Part shown: positions 21,681 to 32,539 of the stretch, piece by piece | Layout: each line of letters opens with the position of its first letter | Position numbering within the stretch: the first letter of the stretch is position 1 | Assembly (NCBI RefSeq): GCF_039555335.1 | Contig: NC_092628.1 | Coordinates: 81,122,315 to 81,186,314, forward strand | Length of the DNA: 64,000 nt | DNA from: Amphiura filiformis | Lineage: Eukaryota; Echinodermata; Ophiuroidea; Amphilepidida; Amphiuridae | Direction of reading: 5' to 3' | Position numbers and translations under genes: made by a program | Notes under the pieces: generated by a model | Databases searched by the model: none | Seen by the model: only the letters and a program-made list of their open reading frames with translations | What the model was told of the DNA's origin: nothing

Positions 21681-23475
21681 GGATGCACACAGGATCACTG
21701 AAGTGTTACATGGCCAAAATTGAGTTTTCATCACTAATGTCATCTTCAAACCGTATTTTATCTTGTCATTAATAGATTTTAAAGAAATCTTAACATTTGA
21801 ACCATAAGAAAAGCCATTTTAAAGACCCTTTTTCATTAAAAATTCGTCAAAATGCAAAAGCAAAAAAATCATTGTTTTCCCGCAATAGATCGCGTTCTCG
21901 TAACGCGTACTGTGGCGCACAGCTAGCAAAGACACGCACACATGGTAAACTGGATGGGCGAGGTGATTACTGATTGAGGCGCTGGAGTCGCCAATCGCGA
22001 TCACTACCGTATGTTATCGTATTGATCCCTTCCAAGGTAGGTAAAGCTTGCACCATTGCATTGCGAAACTGCGGGCCGACAGACCACCACCGTCCCCGTC
22101 CCAGAATCAGTAGGCCTACTCGATATATTTCGCCAAAAAGTGCTCATAGTGGTATAAATTAGTCTTTTTTATATGAACATAATAGTGAATTTTTTGTTTG
22201 TTTTTGTTTTGTTTTCAAGTTTCATTCTGAACTTGAAAAGATGAAATTTATCTGTAATACCGAAATGATCGATCACGAACATGAGGCTCAAGTAGTTACC
22301 CGTAAGAAGCCCTGTAATGATGACGCAATCTGGTAGATACGATAGAAAACGTAGGCCCTAAATATTTTGCTAGTAGGCAAGACTTAGCCCGTATAGTAGG
22401 CCTACATCATTAGGCTTATTATTTTATGTTTAAAGATTTGTTTTATTTTATTCATTCATTCATTCATTCATTCATTCATTCATTTCATGACCATTAACGC
22501 AATGTCAAAAACGTTGACATTTCAATACATCATATCGACCATCGAATGTTTTGGCCGAATGCCTTTTTATTTGCAATGTTTGTCTGGCTTTCAACTTTCA
22601 CGTTTATAATGTTTTCTGCATAGGCCTACTTTAAAAGGTAAACTGCTTTAAAGCATTTTTCGTGAATGTTTTCATGCAGTGTTTTAAAACGCTCTTTATA
22701 GCATGATGCCTATATCCTACGGTAGGCCTACTGCATAAACCCCAATCTAATTTAAAGCCATAAAGTGTTCCGTTTTCTACTTTTGAAATTCGGTTTTGTT
22801 TTCCGTGTTTTTCAGTTTTCTTGTGACCTCTCCGTGTTTTGCCCGTTTAACATTATATATAGGCCTACTTTTTGTCCGTTTTACAAGACGTTTATTCAAG
22901 ACACATTACAACTTTTACCCCACTTTTTACACGTTTATTTGATTGAAAACAACAACAGACACACTTTTTTTTATTTTTGTTGTTGTATTTTATTCACTTT
23001 TTATGCGGTACAAAATATTTTACAACTTTATTGTGGCTTTAGGCCTATAATAGGCCTATGACTTTTGTACGTGTTTGATATTCCGTAAAAAGTTAAAAAT
23101 AAAATATGATAACAACAAACAATTACAATAACAAAACGGAATATAGAGAAATGACACATCAGAATCATTTAAAATTTTACTTGGGATTCCTGTGGTGTAG
23201 GCCTAGCTATAACGGGCGTTAAAATGCCTATCTTTGGCGCGGACGGTTTTTGATTTTTAAATAATTTTTTTATGGCGGACCAAAAATTTTTGGTCAAAAA
23301 AGCCGTTTTTTTGGATTTTCTCGAAAATTGTACTTTTTGACCCAAAACTGACATTTTAAATGGATGTATGAGCTCATTTCCTTTCAGAAAATGTATACTT
23401 TTATATACTTTACAAAAATAGTTTGCGAGTTATGATGTGAATAATAATGGATAATTAGTGATCCTGTGTGCCTCC
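21681..23475. mobile_element. TTAA-flanked non-autonomous DNA transposon
   Basis: Ends GGATGCACACAGGATCAC and GTGATCCTGTGTGCCTCC are inverted repeats, each bordered by TTAA (21677-21680, 23476-23479). This is the target of piggyBac and Kolobok elements. The 1.8-kb interior carries many AGGCCTA motifs and an ATTC microsatellite but no transposase. Confidence 0.78.
22450..22484. repeat. (ATTC)n microsatellite
   Basis: Short run of CATT units inside the TTAA-flanked element. Confidence 0.95.
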
Positions 23476-23849
23476 TTAAGTCATACAAATGCACGACTGC
23501 TGCCAAACAACCGATGTGAATGATCACTCTTGCCTCTGAGTTCCTGTAACACTTCAATCGCTATTAATTTCTGTACGTACTATTTCAGCAGAACACCATG
23601 GCATTGCAATCTCCGGAGCTTCTTATCAAGAATTCTATCATGACATTATGCAGTCATGTCTACAGCATGCAGAATTCACCACGACCTTTGCAGGACTTAA
23701 ACCCCATTACACCAAGATAAACCTCATTCAAAACAGCTCAATTGTTATATCAGGGACGTGTCTCATATCCCTGGTTAAATCCATAAACATTATGTGTCTG
23801 ATTTACCTGTGCGATATCGCAATGTGCTGTGATGAAATAGTATTATAAT
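23476..23849. other. Spacer, nothing recognised
   Basis: No gene or repeat boundary could be supported. Confidence 0.3.
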
Positions 23850-24025
23850 TTCAGTTGGATGCACCATTACAAAGCAAACGCACATTTACAATACTGAGCG
23901 TGGCCTTTGTTTCCGAAATGAGAACAAAAGTCTGCATATTGTTATCCAGCCATGTTGATGGTACAACTCATGTCAAACTTGTCACATTTATTGTGATCGT
24001 ATCACACAAGTAAATGAGAAACATG
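23850..24025. mobile_element. Fragment of the 265-2620 fold-back family
   Basis: TTTCAGTTGGATG, ATTACAAAGCAAACGCA, GCATATTGTTAT, GTACAACTCATG and CAAACTTGTCA occur in the same order as in 1855-2030, with substitutions. Both ends are lost. Confidence 0.7.
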
Positions 24026-24818
24026 TCGTTTTAGACTTAACACGGTTTGGAAAAAGTTTTTCCATTTTTTAGCTCCCTATCGGGCAGTCAGAACTCCATA
24101 TTTGGGAGGGCTCGACAACAATCTTCCAAAAATCGCATTTTAATCATTTTTAGATGACCAAAGAGGGAAAGAATTGAAGTTTTTTTACAGTTTCTATGGC
24201 GAAGATTGATCAAACCGATCACACGATGGCGCTCGCTCGAAGTTGGAGCTATCTCGAGTCAGCTGTTGAGCACAATTTGCCATTAAAATTACACGTCCGA
24301 CTGTTATGAAATTTTGGAAGACTCTCTTGGGAAAAACAGCTCGACAACAGCTTTCCCGTGATATTTTTTACTTCAAATTGTACGGTATGTTAAGGATGAA
24401 CATTATAATTCACATGTGAGCCTCTATGGCTATTATTGGGTGAAGGGATTTCCCTCCAGCCCACTAACTAGTCAATTGCTTATACCTGCAGTACAGTGAG
24501 TGAGCTAAAGGTCAATCATCAATTGGAGCGCAGCATGTGCACTGAATAGGAAAAACGGACGCAGTAACTGCATAATGTTCAAGTTTTTAGTAATTCTGAG
24601 GGATAACCCCCACCCCCGGGCGAAATTCAATATTAAATGGATATAGGCCTAGGTGTAGCGCTGGCACTTTCGCACTAAGGGGCATTCAGCGATAGCAAAA
24701 TGTAAAAAATATGGGGTCATTGGGTGGGAACATGCCCTTTTTTTAAAATGGATTGGTGAGAGCCGAAACAGGGCCACAAAAACCTCGAAAATCGAATTTC
24801 TAGTTCTAAGGGAGTGTT
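24026..24818. other. Spacer, nothing recognised
   Basis: No supported coding or repeat boundary. Confidence 0.3.
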
Positions 24819-26368
24819 CATAAATACTCTGGTGGGGGGTGGGCGCTGGAAAATATGTAGGGGGGGTCAAAAATTTTAGGAGTTCTGAATAGGGGGTTAA
24901 AAAGTTTTGGGTCTATGAACATGGGGGTTAAAAAGTTTTTCGGCACGTAGAGGGGGGGGGAGGGATAAAAAATTCACCAGTACAAAAGTACATTTGATCC
25001 AGTGCTCAAAATTGTTGTCCATACTTAATTTTGAGGTTTGTGTCAGTTCTTTCTGGTCAGCTCTTTAAATCACTAAAAGCTGCAATATCTTTGCTCTTCT
25101 TTAGTGTTGACAATTTTTACAATAATGTTTCATGCAGTACAGATTATTCATTTATTATCACTAATATATACAACTAAATCATGTTGCATTACAATTATAG
25201 GCGGAGGAGGCTTGGAGAACCGGGGTACACATCCTCCCCTCTAATTTTTTTCCAAGGGGGGACATCCCTAAAAATCCTTAAAGAAGAAAAAATAAAGCAA
25301 TAATTGCCATGTGCAACTTTTTTTAGCACATCGAAAAGCACCATGTTTTGGGCCCAAATAGGGTAAAATTGCAAAATTTTGCGCTATGCGAACTGGCCCA
25401 TCAATTTAAGAGCAAAACACACCATTTCAGCAGTAGTGTAGACAGGGGGCGGAAGGGCAACAGAAAAAAAATGAAAGAGAAAAGTGCCCCTCTGACAAAA
25501 AATGAAAGAGAAAATCTGGAGGGCAAAGAAAAGGAGCAAGGAGATCAACCCTTTTCCATATAAATTCAACCAGATCATGGGCCAAAATAGTGTAAAATAC
25601 AAAATGTTTGCACGCTGTGTGCCCACATTGTCACAATAAAGGCATTTTCATCCCATCATGGGCGAAATACACAATTTTTGCACGCGTTTTGTCCCAATAA
25701 AGCCTTTTTTGAAGCTCAAATACATGTACAGTCTCTCTAAAAAACAAAACCGGTATATGTATTTGCAACTGCAATTTATTTTCTCGTCTGTGTCCCCGAA
25801 ATTTTATTCACCCCCCGACCAAGAAAACTTGCTACGCCCCTATATTTTGGGCTAAAATACATAGGCGTAGATCCCGGGGGGATGGCACATTCAACCATCT
25901 CCCCAATGTTGACGCTTGTATGTGTGTTTCTGACCAAATTAAGCTCATATTTGGCCATTTTAGCCCCAAAAGTACAAATTTTTGCGCGTATGTTATCCAC
26001 TTTTACATCAAATTTCATTCGTTTAGCTTCCAAATGGCAAAATGTTTAGCGTACTACTAAAAACAATTCCACATCAATGACATGCATACATTTTTATTGC
26101 ACTTGAATACAAATTTTAGTACCATTAATGCCATTTGAATGGTAGTAAAATTGAATTAGCAGAATGGTACATTATGATGGTGGGGGGGGGGGGGGTGTAA
26201 AAATAGTTTTGAACCTATATGAGGGGGGGGTCAAAAAGTTTTAGGTCCATTGAGAGGGGGGTCACAAAAGTTTTGGGTTCGCGAAGAGGGGGGGGTAAAA
26301 AAATTTTCGACATGAAAAAAAATATTTTCCAGCCCCCCCCCCCCCCAAAGTATTTCTGAACACTCCCT
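24819..26368. mobile_element. AGGGAGTGTTCAT inverted-repeat transposon
   Basis: The left end AGGGAGTGTTCATAAATACT, followed by a G-rich stretch, is matched at the right by C-rich sequence and AGTATTTCTGAACACTCCCT. Repeated TCAAAAAGTTTTAGG-type motifs with G runs lie inside both ends. The interior (25195-25870) includes sequence akin to the 2096-2480 MITE family. A truncated copy is at 3467-3600. No transposase. Confidence 0.7.
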
Positions 26369-26787
26369 AAATGGCTTCAAATTTCATTGTTTTTTTAAAA
26401 TAAGTAACAAAATCAGTGAAAAATGAAAGTTGCTGTTCAAATTGCAGTAGGCTAAGGGTCTTTGGGTGACAGATCAAATGAATAAATAGGGGGTCTTCGG
26501 GGGACAGAGCATGTGTCCGTAAAAAAATATGGGGTCTTTGGTTGACAGCGATGCTGAAAAAGGGGTCTTAACAGTACATACGCGTCACCTCCAAAGTTGG
26601 AGTGCCCCAAGGCCCCCGTCCCCGCCCCCCCCCCCCCGAGTTCACAAAATCGTGGAGCCTTCCCCCATCTGGGTGATCCATATTCGATATTCTCTAATAA
26701 ACTTATTTATGTAGTGAAGTCTTCCTATAAAAAGCTTCCTAAACATGCTATCATATGGCCCAGACCTATTAAAAAAAGTCTTCCAAA
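26369..26787. other. Spacer, nothing recognised
   Basis: Contains poly-C and GGGGTCTT repeats but no defined feature. Confidence 0.3.
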
Positions 26788-27256
26788 CCCAGCAAACACA
26801 AAATAGGCCTACGTTTTCGACATCATTCGCAAAAGGTTATAAATTAAGGTTGTCAGAAAACGTTTAAATGTCTGGTTATATAAAGGGTATAATTATTAAG
26901 AGTATAAAACGTTTTCATAACCTTAAAAAACATTTTTTGATAATCAGCTCAGCAAACAAAAATGTTTTACAGAAAACTAAATGTCGGGTTATATGAAGGG
27001 TATAAAAACGTTTTAATAACATTCCAAAAACATTCTTGAAAACTTGATACAAAATTAAAACATTCTGAGAATGTTTTTTGGGGGTTGAAAAATTATTTTG
27101 CGAAAAATGTTTGCCCAAAATATTTTCAATAACCTTTTAAAAACGTTTTCATATAACCCGACATTTGAATGTTATTAAAAGGTTTTGAAAAAAAAACATT
27201 TTAAGAACATTTCTGTGTTTGCTGGGTGCAAATATTTTAACATAATGTTATTAAAG
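26788..27256. mobile_element. CCCAGCAAACAC-family MITE, copy A (nested, right end lost)
   Basis: Starts CCCAGCAAACACAAAA. A second internal start motif lies near 26947 and an internal end GTGTTTGCTGGG at 27226, followed by the outer-element sequence TGCAAATATTTTAACATAAT seen again after 29420. So one MITE lies inside another. The interior is rich in AACGTTTT and TATAACCCGACATTT. Confidence 0.75.
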
Positions 27257-28550
27257 GGGGTACTACACCCATTGATTTTTTTTTGCATTTTTTTGCATTT
27301 TGTGAAGAAATTACAAAAAAAAATTGGACAAAGTGGTATGCAAAATGAAGGGGCAAATCTTCTCGTTTTATTGGTTGCATCGGTATCAATGTAGCTTACA
27401 TGCTTTTGAAGATCAAGATAGAAGCCAAAAGGAGGTACATCACTGATGTACCTCCTTTTGGCTTCTATCTTCAAAAGCAGGTACATCACTGATGATTTAA
27501 ATTCACTTCATTTTGGAAAGCTTACTATCAACGGATTTCGTTAAAATTTTGGATATGTGTTGCTAACACAGGGAAATAACGTTGATATGTAAAATGGGAA
27601 TAAGTGGTCCCTGATTTCTTTTTGACTTCATGAACTTGGTGCTCCACAACTATCAAAAAACGAACCGGTTAAAATGCTTCTATTTTCAATGTCGAGCTAC
27701 CGTATATTTTGTATTTTGAATTTGCAACTCTATGTCACTGAAACTTAATTAAGCCATAGGTAACAGGTTACCACAACCACACTACAGCAATGTTGAAAAA
27801 GATTGTATTTTTTGTCACCTATACCACCATATTAGGTAGTTTTCCGTAAGCTTCATTTTTGTGATTTTGGTAACTATTTTATATTTATTTGCCCAATCCA
27901 ACTCAACTAGGCAATCTAAATTGTACTCACCATTTACATCCCAAGGTATTTTAGTATATCCACGTCACACATTTCCATTATATATCCAGTAACAGACAAA
28001 ATATCAAAATTGATGCCTCATTATGACATGTATGATATCACAGACTATCACATGTATTCAAAATTGATGCCTGAATTTGACCTGAACCAATTGACCTATA
28101 ACCTGACCTTTGATGACCTTATAGCCTTTTTTAATCTCTTTTCCTAACAACATATTATAGAAGATACATACATGGTGTAGTATTAAATTGTCTATGTGGA
28201 AGAGATTATTTAGGCCTATTTAATTTATTCAGTGTTATAATCAGTGAGTATATTTCTATAGATAGTATAACAAAGGATTTAATGTATTCTATTCATGTAT
28301 TCTACTTGGACATGTTCAATAGAATAAACTTGGTTTGTTATGAAACACACATCTCAGTTACCAGGATACAGTAAACAAAAAAATATATAGGGCTAAAATG
28401 ATTCTCTAAAATGGTTTAAAACCACTTTGTATGTAGAGATATTTTATAAATTCAGGACATGAGATGATGAACATATTTATATACTTTATAAATTTGCAAA
28501 AAAAAAAAAAGAAGGGTACTGATGAAAATCAGGGTATTAAATCGACACAA
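27257..28550. other. Unassigned, with one long palindrome
   Basis: Apart from the palindrome at 27416-27470 no gene or repeat boundary was recognised. The sequence is AT-rich. Confidence 0.3.
27416..27470. repeat. 55-bp perfect palindrome
   Basis: 27416-27442 is the reverse complement of 27444-27470 around a single central base. The arm includes AGAAGCCAAAAGGAGGTAC. The match continues imperfectly outward (TTTTGAAGAT / ATCTTCAAAA). Confidence 0.92.
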
Positions 28551-28614
28551 TATTTGGCAGAAATGTTTGCAAAAATAGTTTACAATAACATTTTTGAAAA
28601 CATTTAAAAATATT
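28551..28614. mobile_element. CCCAGCAAACAC-family MITE, copy B, left remnant
   Basis: Matches the interior of copy C (29461-29520) up to ATTTAAAAATATT, where the Penelope-like element is inserted. The family sequence resumes at 31322. Confidence 0.7.
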
Positions 28615-28988
28615 ACAAAGTTTTGAATTAAATCAAATACTGGAACTTACATTTTTTTGCAACTTGCTACGTTGCGTCTGAAACCATCAGACTTCATCAG
28701 GCAACTGACCCGCTGGGCTGGTCATGTGACACTTTGAGACAGCTAGGGATCGTCTTGATGGCCCGGTCCCATGCGTGAGATAAGTTGTGTCTCAGTCCCC
28801 TTTCTTGTTAAGTGACGGCTGCTCTACTCTCTCCCAGATGGCTTCCTTGATGCCTCTCCTATGCCACTGTTCCTCCTTATCGAGAATCACTGCGTCCTCG
28901 GTGTCAATATTATGACCAGTGTCTTTAAGGTGAAGGTACACGGCGGAGTTCTGGGCCTCGTTTGAACTGGGCCTCCTATGTTGATTGA

Positions 28989-29686
28989 CCCAGCAAACAC
29001 AAAACGTTTTCGACATCATTCGCAAAAGGTTATAAACGGTTGTCAGAAAACGTTTAAATGTCGGGTTATATAAAGGGTACATTAATGGTATAAAACGTTT
29101 TCATAACATTAAATAACATTTGTTGGTAATTTACTGCACAGCAAACACAAATGTTTTACAGAAAACATTTAAATGTCGGGTTATATAAAGGGTATAAAAA
29201 CGTTTTAATAACATTCCAAAAACATTTTTGAAAACTTGGTACAAATCATTCTAAACAGAATGTTATTTTGGGGTTGAAAAATATTTTACAAAAATGTTTG
29301 CCCAAAATATTTACAAGAACGTTTTTAAAATGTTTTCACGACCTTTATATAACCCGACATTTAAATGTTATTAAAACGTTTTGTAAAAAACATTTTAAGA
29401 ACATTTCTGTGTTTGCTGGGTGCAAATATTTTAACATAATGTTATTTAAGTGTTGACAAAATATTTGCCCAAAATGTTTGCAAAAATAGTTTACAATGAC
29501 ATTTTTCGAAAACATTTTAAAAATATTGTTGTAGTGTGTTTTCATACAAAACGTTTTAAAACGATTTCATGACCTAGGGCCTATATATAACCCGACATTT
29601 TAATGTTATTAAAACGTTTTTACCTAAACCAAAACCCAAAATATAACTTATTTAAAACGTTTTAAAAACGTTTTTGTGTTTGCTGG
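28989..29686. mobile_element. CCCAGCAAACAC-family MITE, copy C, inside the Penelope-like element
   Basis: 698 bp, starting CCCAGCAAACACAAAACG and ending GTTTTTGTGTTTGCTGG, flanked by the direct repeat TGA (28986-28988 and 29687-29689). Removing the element with one TGA rejoins the GIY-YIG reading frame across the junction, which supports these boundaries. A 3-bp duplication would suit PIF/Harbinger or CACTA, but the superfamily is unproven. Confidence 0.85.
29139..29420. mobile_element. Inner nested MITE of the same family
   Basis: A second CAGCAAACACAAATG start and TTCTGTGTTTGCTGGG end lie within copy C, the same nested arrangement as in copy A. The compound form itself was therefore probably mobile. 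Confidence 0.7.
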
Positions 29687-31321
29687 TGAGTCTAGCTTTC
29701 AAGGCTTGTTTTGTTTCGCCAACATAGGCAGCAGAACAGTCAGCGTCACCGCACACTAATCCATACACTAAGTTTGAGCGTTTTTCTTTTGATTGTTTGT
29801 CCTTTACTTGAACGAGCTTGCCACGAAGGGTGTTATTTGGCTTAAACGACGATGAAATCCCAAAAGCTTTGAGGTGTTTCTTTACACGTTCTGACAGTCC
29901 AGCTATATATGGGAGTGATGCGAGCTTTGTTGGGTTGACCACCACCATCAGGCTGTTTTTGGTCTTTCCTGCTCTTGTTGGCTTTTAGAAAAGCCCAGTT
30001 CGGATAACCGCAGTTCTTCAGCGATTCTTTGATGTGGTCTTTCTCCTCTGGGATAAGTTCGTTCTCGCTATGATGGTATCAGCTCTGTATTGTAAAGTTC
30101 TTATTACTCCCAACTTGTGTATCAATGGGTGATGTGATCCAAATTGTAAGTAATGATCAGTGTGCGTGGGGTTTCTGTAAACATTTGAAGTTAGCGAACC
30201 ATCGTTCTTCACACTAATCAGGCAGTCTAAGAAAGCTAGCGTGTCGATATGTCGTCTTTACAACTTTCCTGAGTAAATTTGATGTTGTCGTCTAGCTTAT
30301 TGATGTGTTGAAAGAAACCTTCTAATTCGGTGCGCTCAATGATCACGAAGGTATCATCGACAAAACGTAACCAGAGTCTAGGCTTAACACCCGGGTATGA
30401 TTGCAAGGCTTGCTGCTCGAAACTTTCCATACACAGGTTAACAACTATCGGGCTAACGGGGGATCCCATCGCAACTCCATGTTGTTGTTTGTAAAATTTG
30501 CCTTGGTATGAGAAATAGGTGGTATTCAAACAGATGCTTACGAGTTCCACGATTTGATCAACATTCAGGTTTGTCCGTTCACTCAAGGTGGTATCATTGT
30601 TCAAACACTCCTTTACAACTTTCAGCGCAAAGTCTGGTGGAATACATTGTGAACAATTCGGAACAAAGCGGTAACGTCATACGATGTTATTGTTTCGCCT
30701 TCGCTTAAAGTGATATCCTTAATTCGGTTAACAAACTCTTGAGTGTTTTTGATGTGGTGCGGAGATTGTCCAACAAGGGGGCCTAAGATTTTAGCCGCGT
30801 ACTTTGCGAGATTATACGTTACAGATCCGATGCTACTCACAATGGGCCTTAGGCCTACAGGTATTGGTTCTGGCTTGTGAATTTTCGGGAGTCCATAAAA
30901 CGCAGGTAGGCCTACCGCTGGCTCAGAGGGGGGGGATCTAACTGTCTCTGGTCATCGATGTTTATGGTTTTCTCATTAAGAATCTTAACTCTGTTACCTT
31001 TTTCCTGTAACCACTTGTTGGATTATATCCTACTTGCTTGTATGTTTTTTCGTCTTTTAGCAGATCATTGCACTTGTCATCATAGTCACACTTGTTCAAA
31101 ACCACTACACACTTGCCTTTGTCTGCCGGGACTATGGCGATGTTTTCATCCTTAGTTAATTCCGACAGAGCCTTCCTCTCATCTTTGGTGATGTTTGATT
31201 GAGGTAGTTCAGTGTTACATAGCGTTTCACAGATCTTATGACGAAGTGTTTCGGCGCGTCCGATGGATTTATTACGACCTAGCGACACGGCAGATTCAGT
31301 AACGGTGACGAATTCAGCAAA

Positions 31322-31493
31322 ATTTAAAAATATTGTTGCAGTGTGTTTCTATACAACGTTTTAAAACGTTTTCATGACCTTTATAAATATAACCCGACAT
31401 TTTAATGTTATTAAAACGTTACGGTTTTTACCTAAACCAAAAGCCAAAATATAACTTATTTAAAATGTTTTTAAAACGTTTGTGTTTGCTGGG
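31322..31493. mobile_element. CCCAGCAAACAC-family MITE, copy B, right remnant
   Basis: Continues the family sequence after the Penelope-like insertion (TTGTTGCAGTGTGTTTCTAT) and ends GTGTTTGCTGGG at 31493. It parallels 29521-29686. Confidence 0.8.
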
Positions 31494-31666
31494 AAGTCTA
31501 CAAAGTTTTGAAAAATCTAAAAAATAATCTGACAAATCTCAGAAATTGAAGAAGAAAGGCATGATAACCAAAACATTAATTTTATGTGGCTTAAATATTG
31601 TGAGAAAAATAATAATAAAGATAAAAATAAAAATAAAATAAAAAACCAAGGAGAAAAAAATAAATG

Positions 31667-31739
31667 CGCCCAACGTGGGGCTCGAACCCACGACCCTAGG
31701 ATTAAGAGTCCTATGCTCTACCGACTGAGCTAGCCGGGC
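31667..31739 (-). tRNA. tRNA-Lys (anticodon CTT)
   Basis: The minus strand gives a full cloverleaf. Acceptor GCCCGGC pairs with GTTGGGC, with two G-T pairs. The D arm is GCTCAGTCGGTAGAGC. The anticodon stem TAGGA/TCCTA holds loop CTCTTAA, so the anticodon is CTT. The T arm is GTGGGTTCGAGCCCCAC and the discriminator is G. The A box (TAGCTCAGTCGG) and B box (GGTTCGAGCCC) are intact, so RNA polymerase III transcription is expected. A T run on the transcribed strand follows within about 25 bp and may terminate it. No CCA is encoded, as usual in eukaryotes. Confidence 0.96.
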
Positions 31740-32419
31740 TTGCAAACATTTGGATCTAACTTTATTATAAGCCTACTAACACGGTTGTTTTTTGTATCTT
31801 CTCACAATTTTTCTGAATAATATACAGGATTGCCATGTTTTCTGCAGTTAGCCACAATTCTAAAAAGAAAATCATGTTTACTGTTGGTGCTTATGATTTT
31901 TGGTGATGTTTGGAACGTTGAGGATCCACCCTGCTATTAGTAAGAGAACCAATGTTTTTACTCAATAATATATTGAAATCCACACTGTCTCTAATCATCG
32001 TCACTTAGTAAATAACATTTGTAATAAGTAATGCTAGAAAGGTGCTTTAGTATGTAATTAACCTAATCTAGGTTTAATTTAGAAACAGTGAATCTGTTTT
32101 AAAAAGTAAAAACAAAAACAAAAAATATCACAAAAATATGGCGCGAAAATTAGGACGCCCTCATTGGTGACCTTTTGCAGGTAAAGGTCAAATACGCTGG
32201 TACCTTGTAACTTCAGTAGTAAATGCAATGAATACAGAAAATAACAACAGAGCCAAGAGCCACAAGGAGCCAAGGTCAATTTATTAAAAATCATATCATG
32301 CGTTGTTTTCAGTGTGTAGGAAAGTGACCAATTTGGTGTTACTTAGGAAAGGGTTTTAACCGATTTGTGTCTATTTTTGATCTCTAATTCTATAGTTTTC
32401 AATAAGGCACCTACCAAAG
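31740..32419. promoter_or_regulatory. Upstream region of BOD1L1 / divergent tRNA spacer
   Basis: 680 bp separate the tRNA gene from the BOD1L1 start codon. They should contain the BOD1L1 promoter and 5' UTR. I see no convincing TATA box or CpG island, and the transcription start is not identifiable. An in-frame TAG at 32393-32395 shows the coding frame is closed upstream of the chosen ATG. Confidence 0.4.
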
Positions 32420-32539
32420 ATGGAACCTGCACGCAGTGGAGCAGATCCTGTGGTGGTAAATAACATTATTGGCCAGATAAAGTCCAGAGGTATTTTTGAC
32501 CAGTTTCGACGAGATTGTCTGGCAGATGTGGATACCAAG
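32420..32539 (+). CDS. BOD1L1: BOD1L1 exon 1 (start of BOD1/Shg1 domain)
   Basis: 40 codons from an ATG in good context (AAAGATGG) to donor AAG|GTAAAC, ending in phase 0. It encodes VNNIIGQIKSRGIFDQFRRD followed by CLADVDTK, the signature opening of BOD1 and BOD1-like proteins. The start is chosen because an in-frame TAG lies 8 codons upstream and the N-terminus length fits the family. Intron 1 is 5.5 kb and filled with repeats. Confidence 0.93.

Larger units (their letters stand above)
28795..31315 (-). pseudogene. Penelope-like RT/GIY-YIG ORF, broken
   Basis: From the 5' end, minus strand: IVPADKGKCVVVLNK (RT N-terminal block, about 31150), IGSVTYNLAKYAAKIL and ITSYDVTALF (30840-30640), GVAMGSPVSPIVVNL and the catalytic LRFVDDTFVI (30480-30340), VYRNPTHTDHYLQF (30180), then LVYGLVCGDADC and AYVGETKQALKARL (29790-29690) of GIY-YIG. 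After the inserted MITE come SAVYLHLKDTGHNID, KEAIWERVEQPSLN and a stop near 28792. A one-base shift near 30240 separates the RT palm from the THTD block, and other frame changes lie between 30604 and 30962. Inactive, but the motifs are well kept, so decay is recent. Confidence 0.85.
28615..31321 (-). mobile_element. Penelope-like retroelement (RT + GIY-YIG), interrupted
   Basis: A minus-strand element flanked by the 13-bp direct repeat ATTTAAAAATATT (28602-28614 and 31322-31334). RT blocks come first (31288 down to 30018), then a GIY-YIG endonuclease (about 29870-28790). RT followed by GIY-YIG is the defining layout of endonuclease-bearing Penelope-like elements. It is inserted in MITE copy B and is itself split by MITE copy C (28989-29686). 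Confidence 0.9.

Noticed and set aside
28551-31493. LTR retrotransposon or endogenous retrovirus
   Set aside because: The RT motifs with a downstream GIY-YIG nuclease define a Penelope-like element; no gag, protease, integrase or LTRs were seen.
31539-31745. Small protein with QARLAQSVEHRTLNPRVVG
   Set aside because: This is the familiar mistranslation of a tRNA gene; the same bases form tRNA-Lys(CTT).
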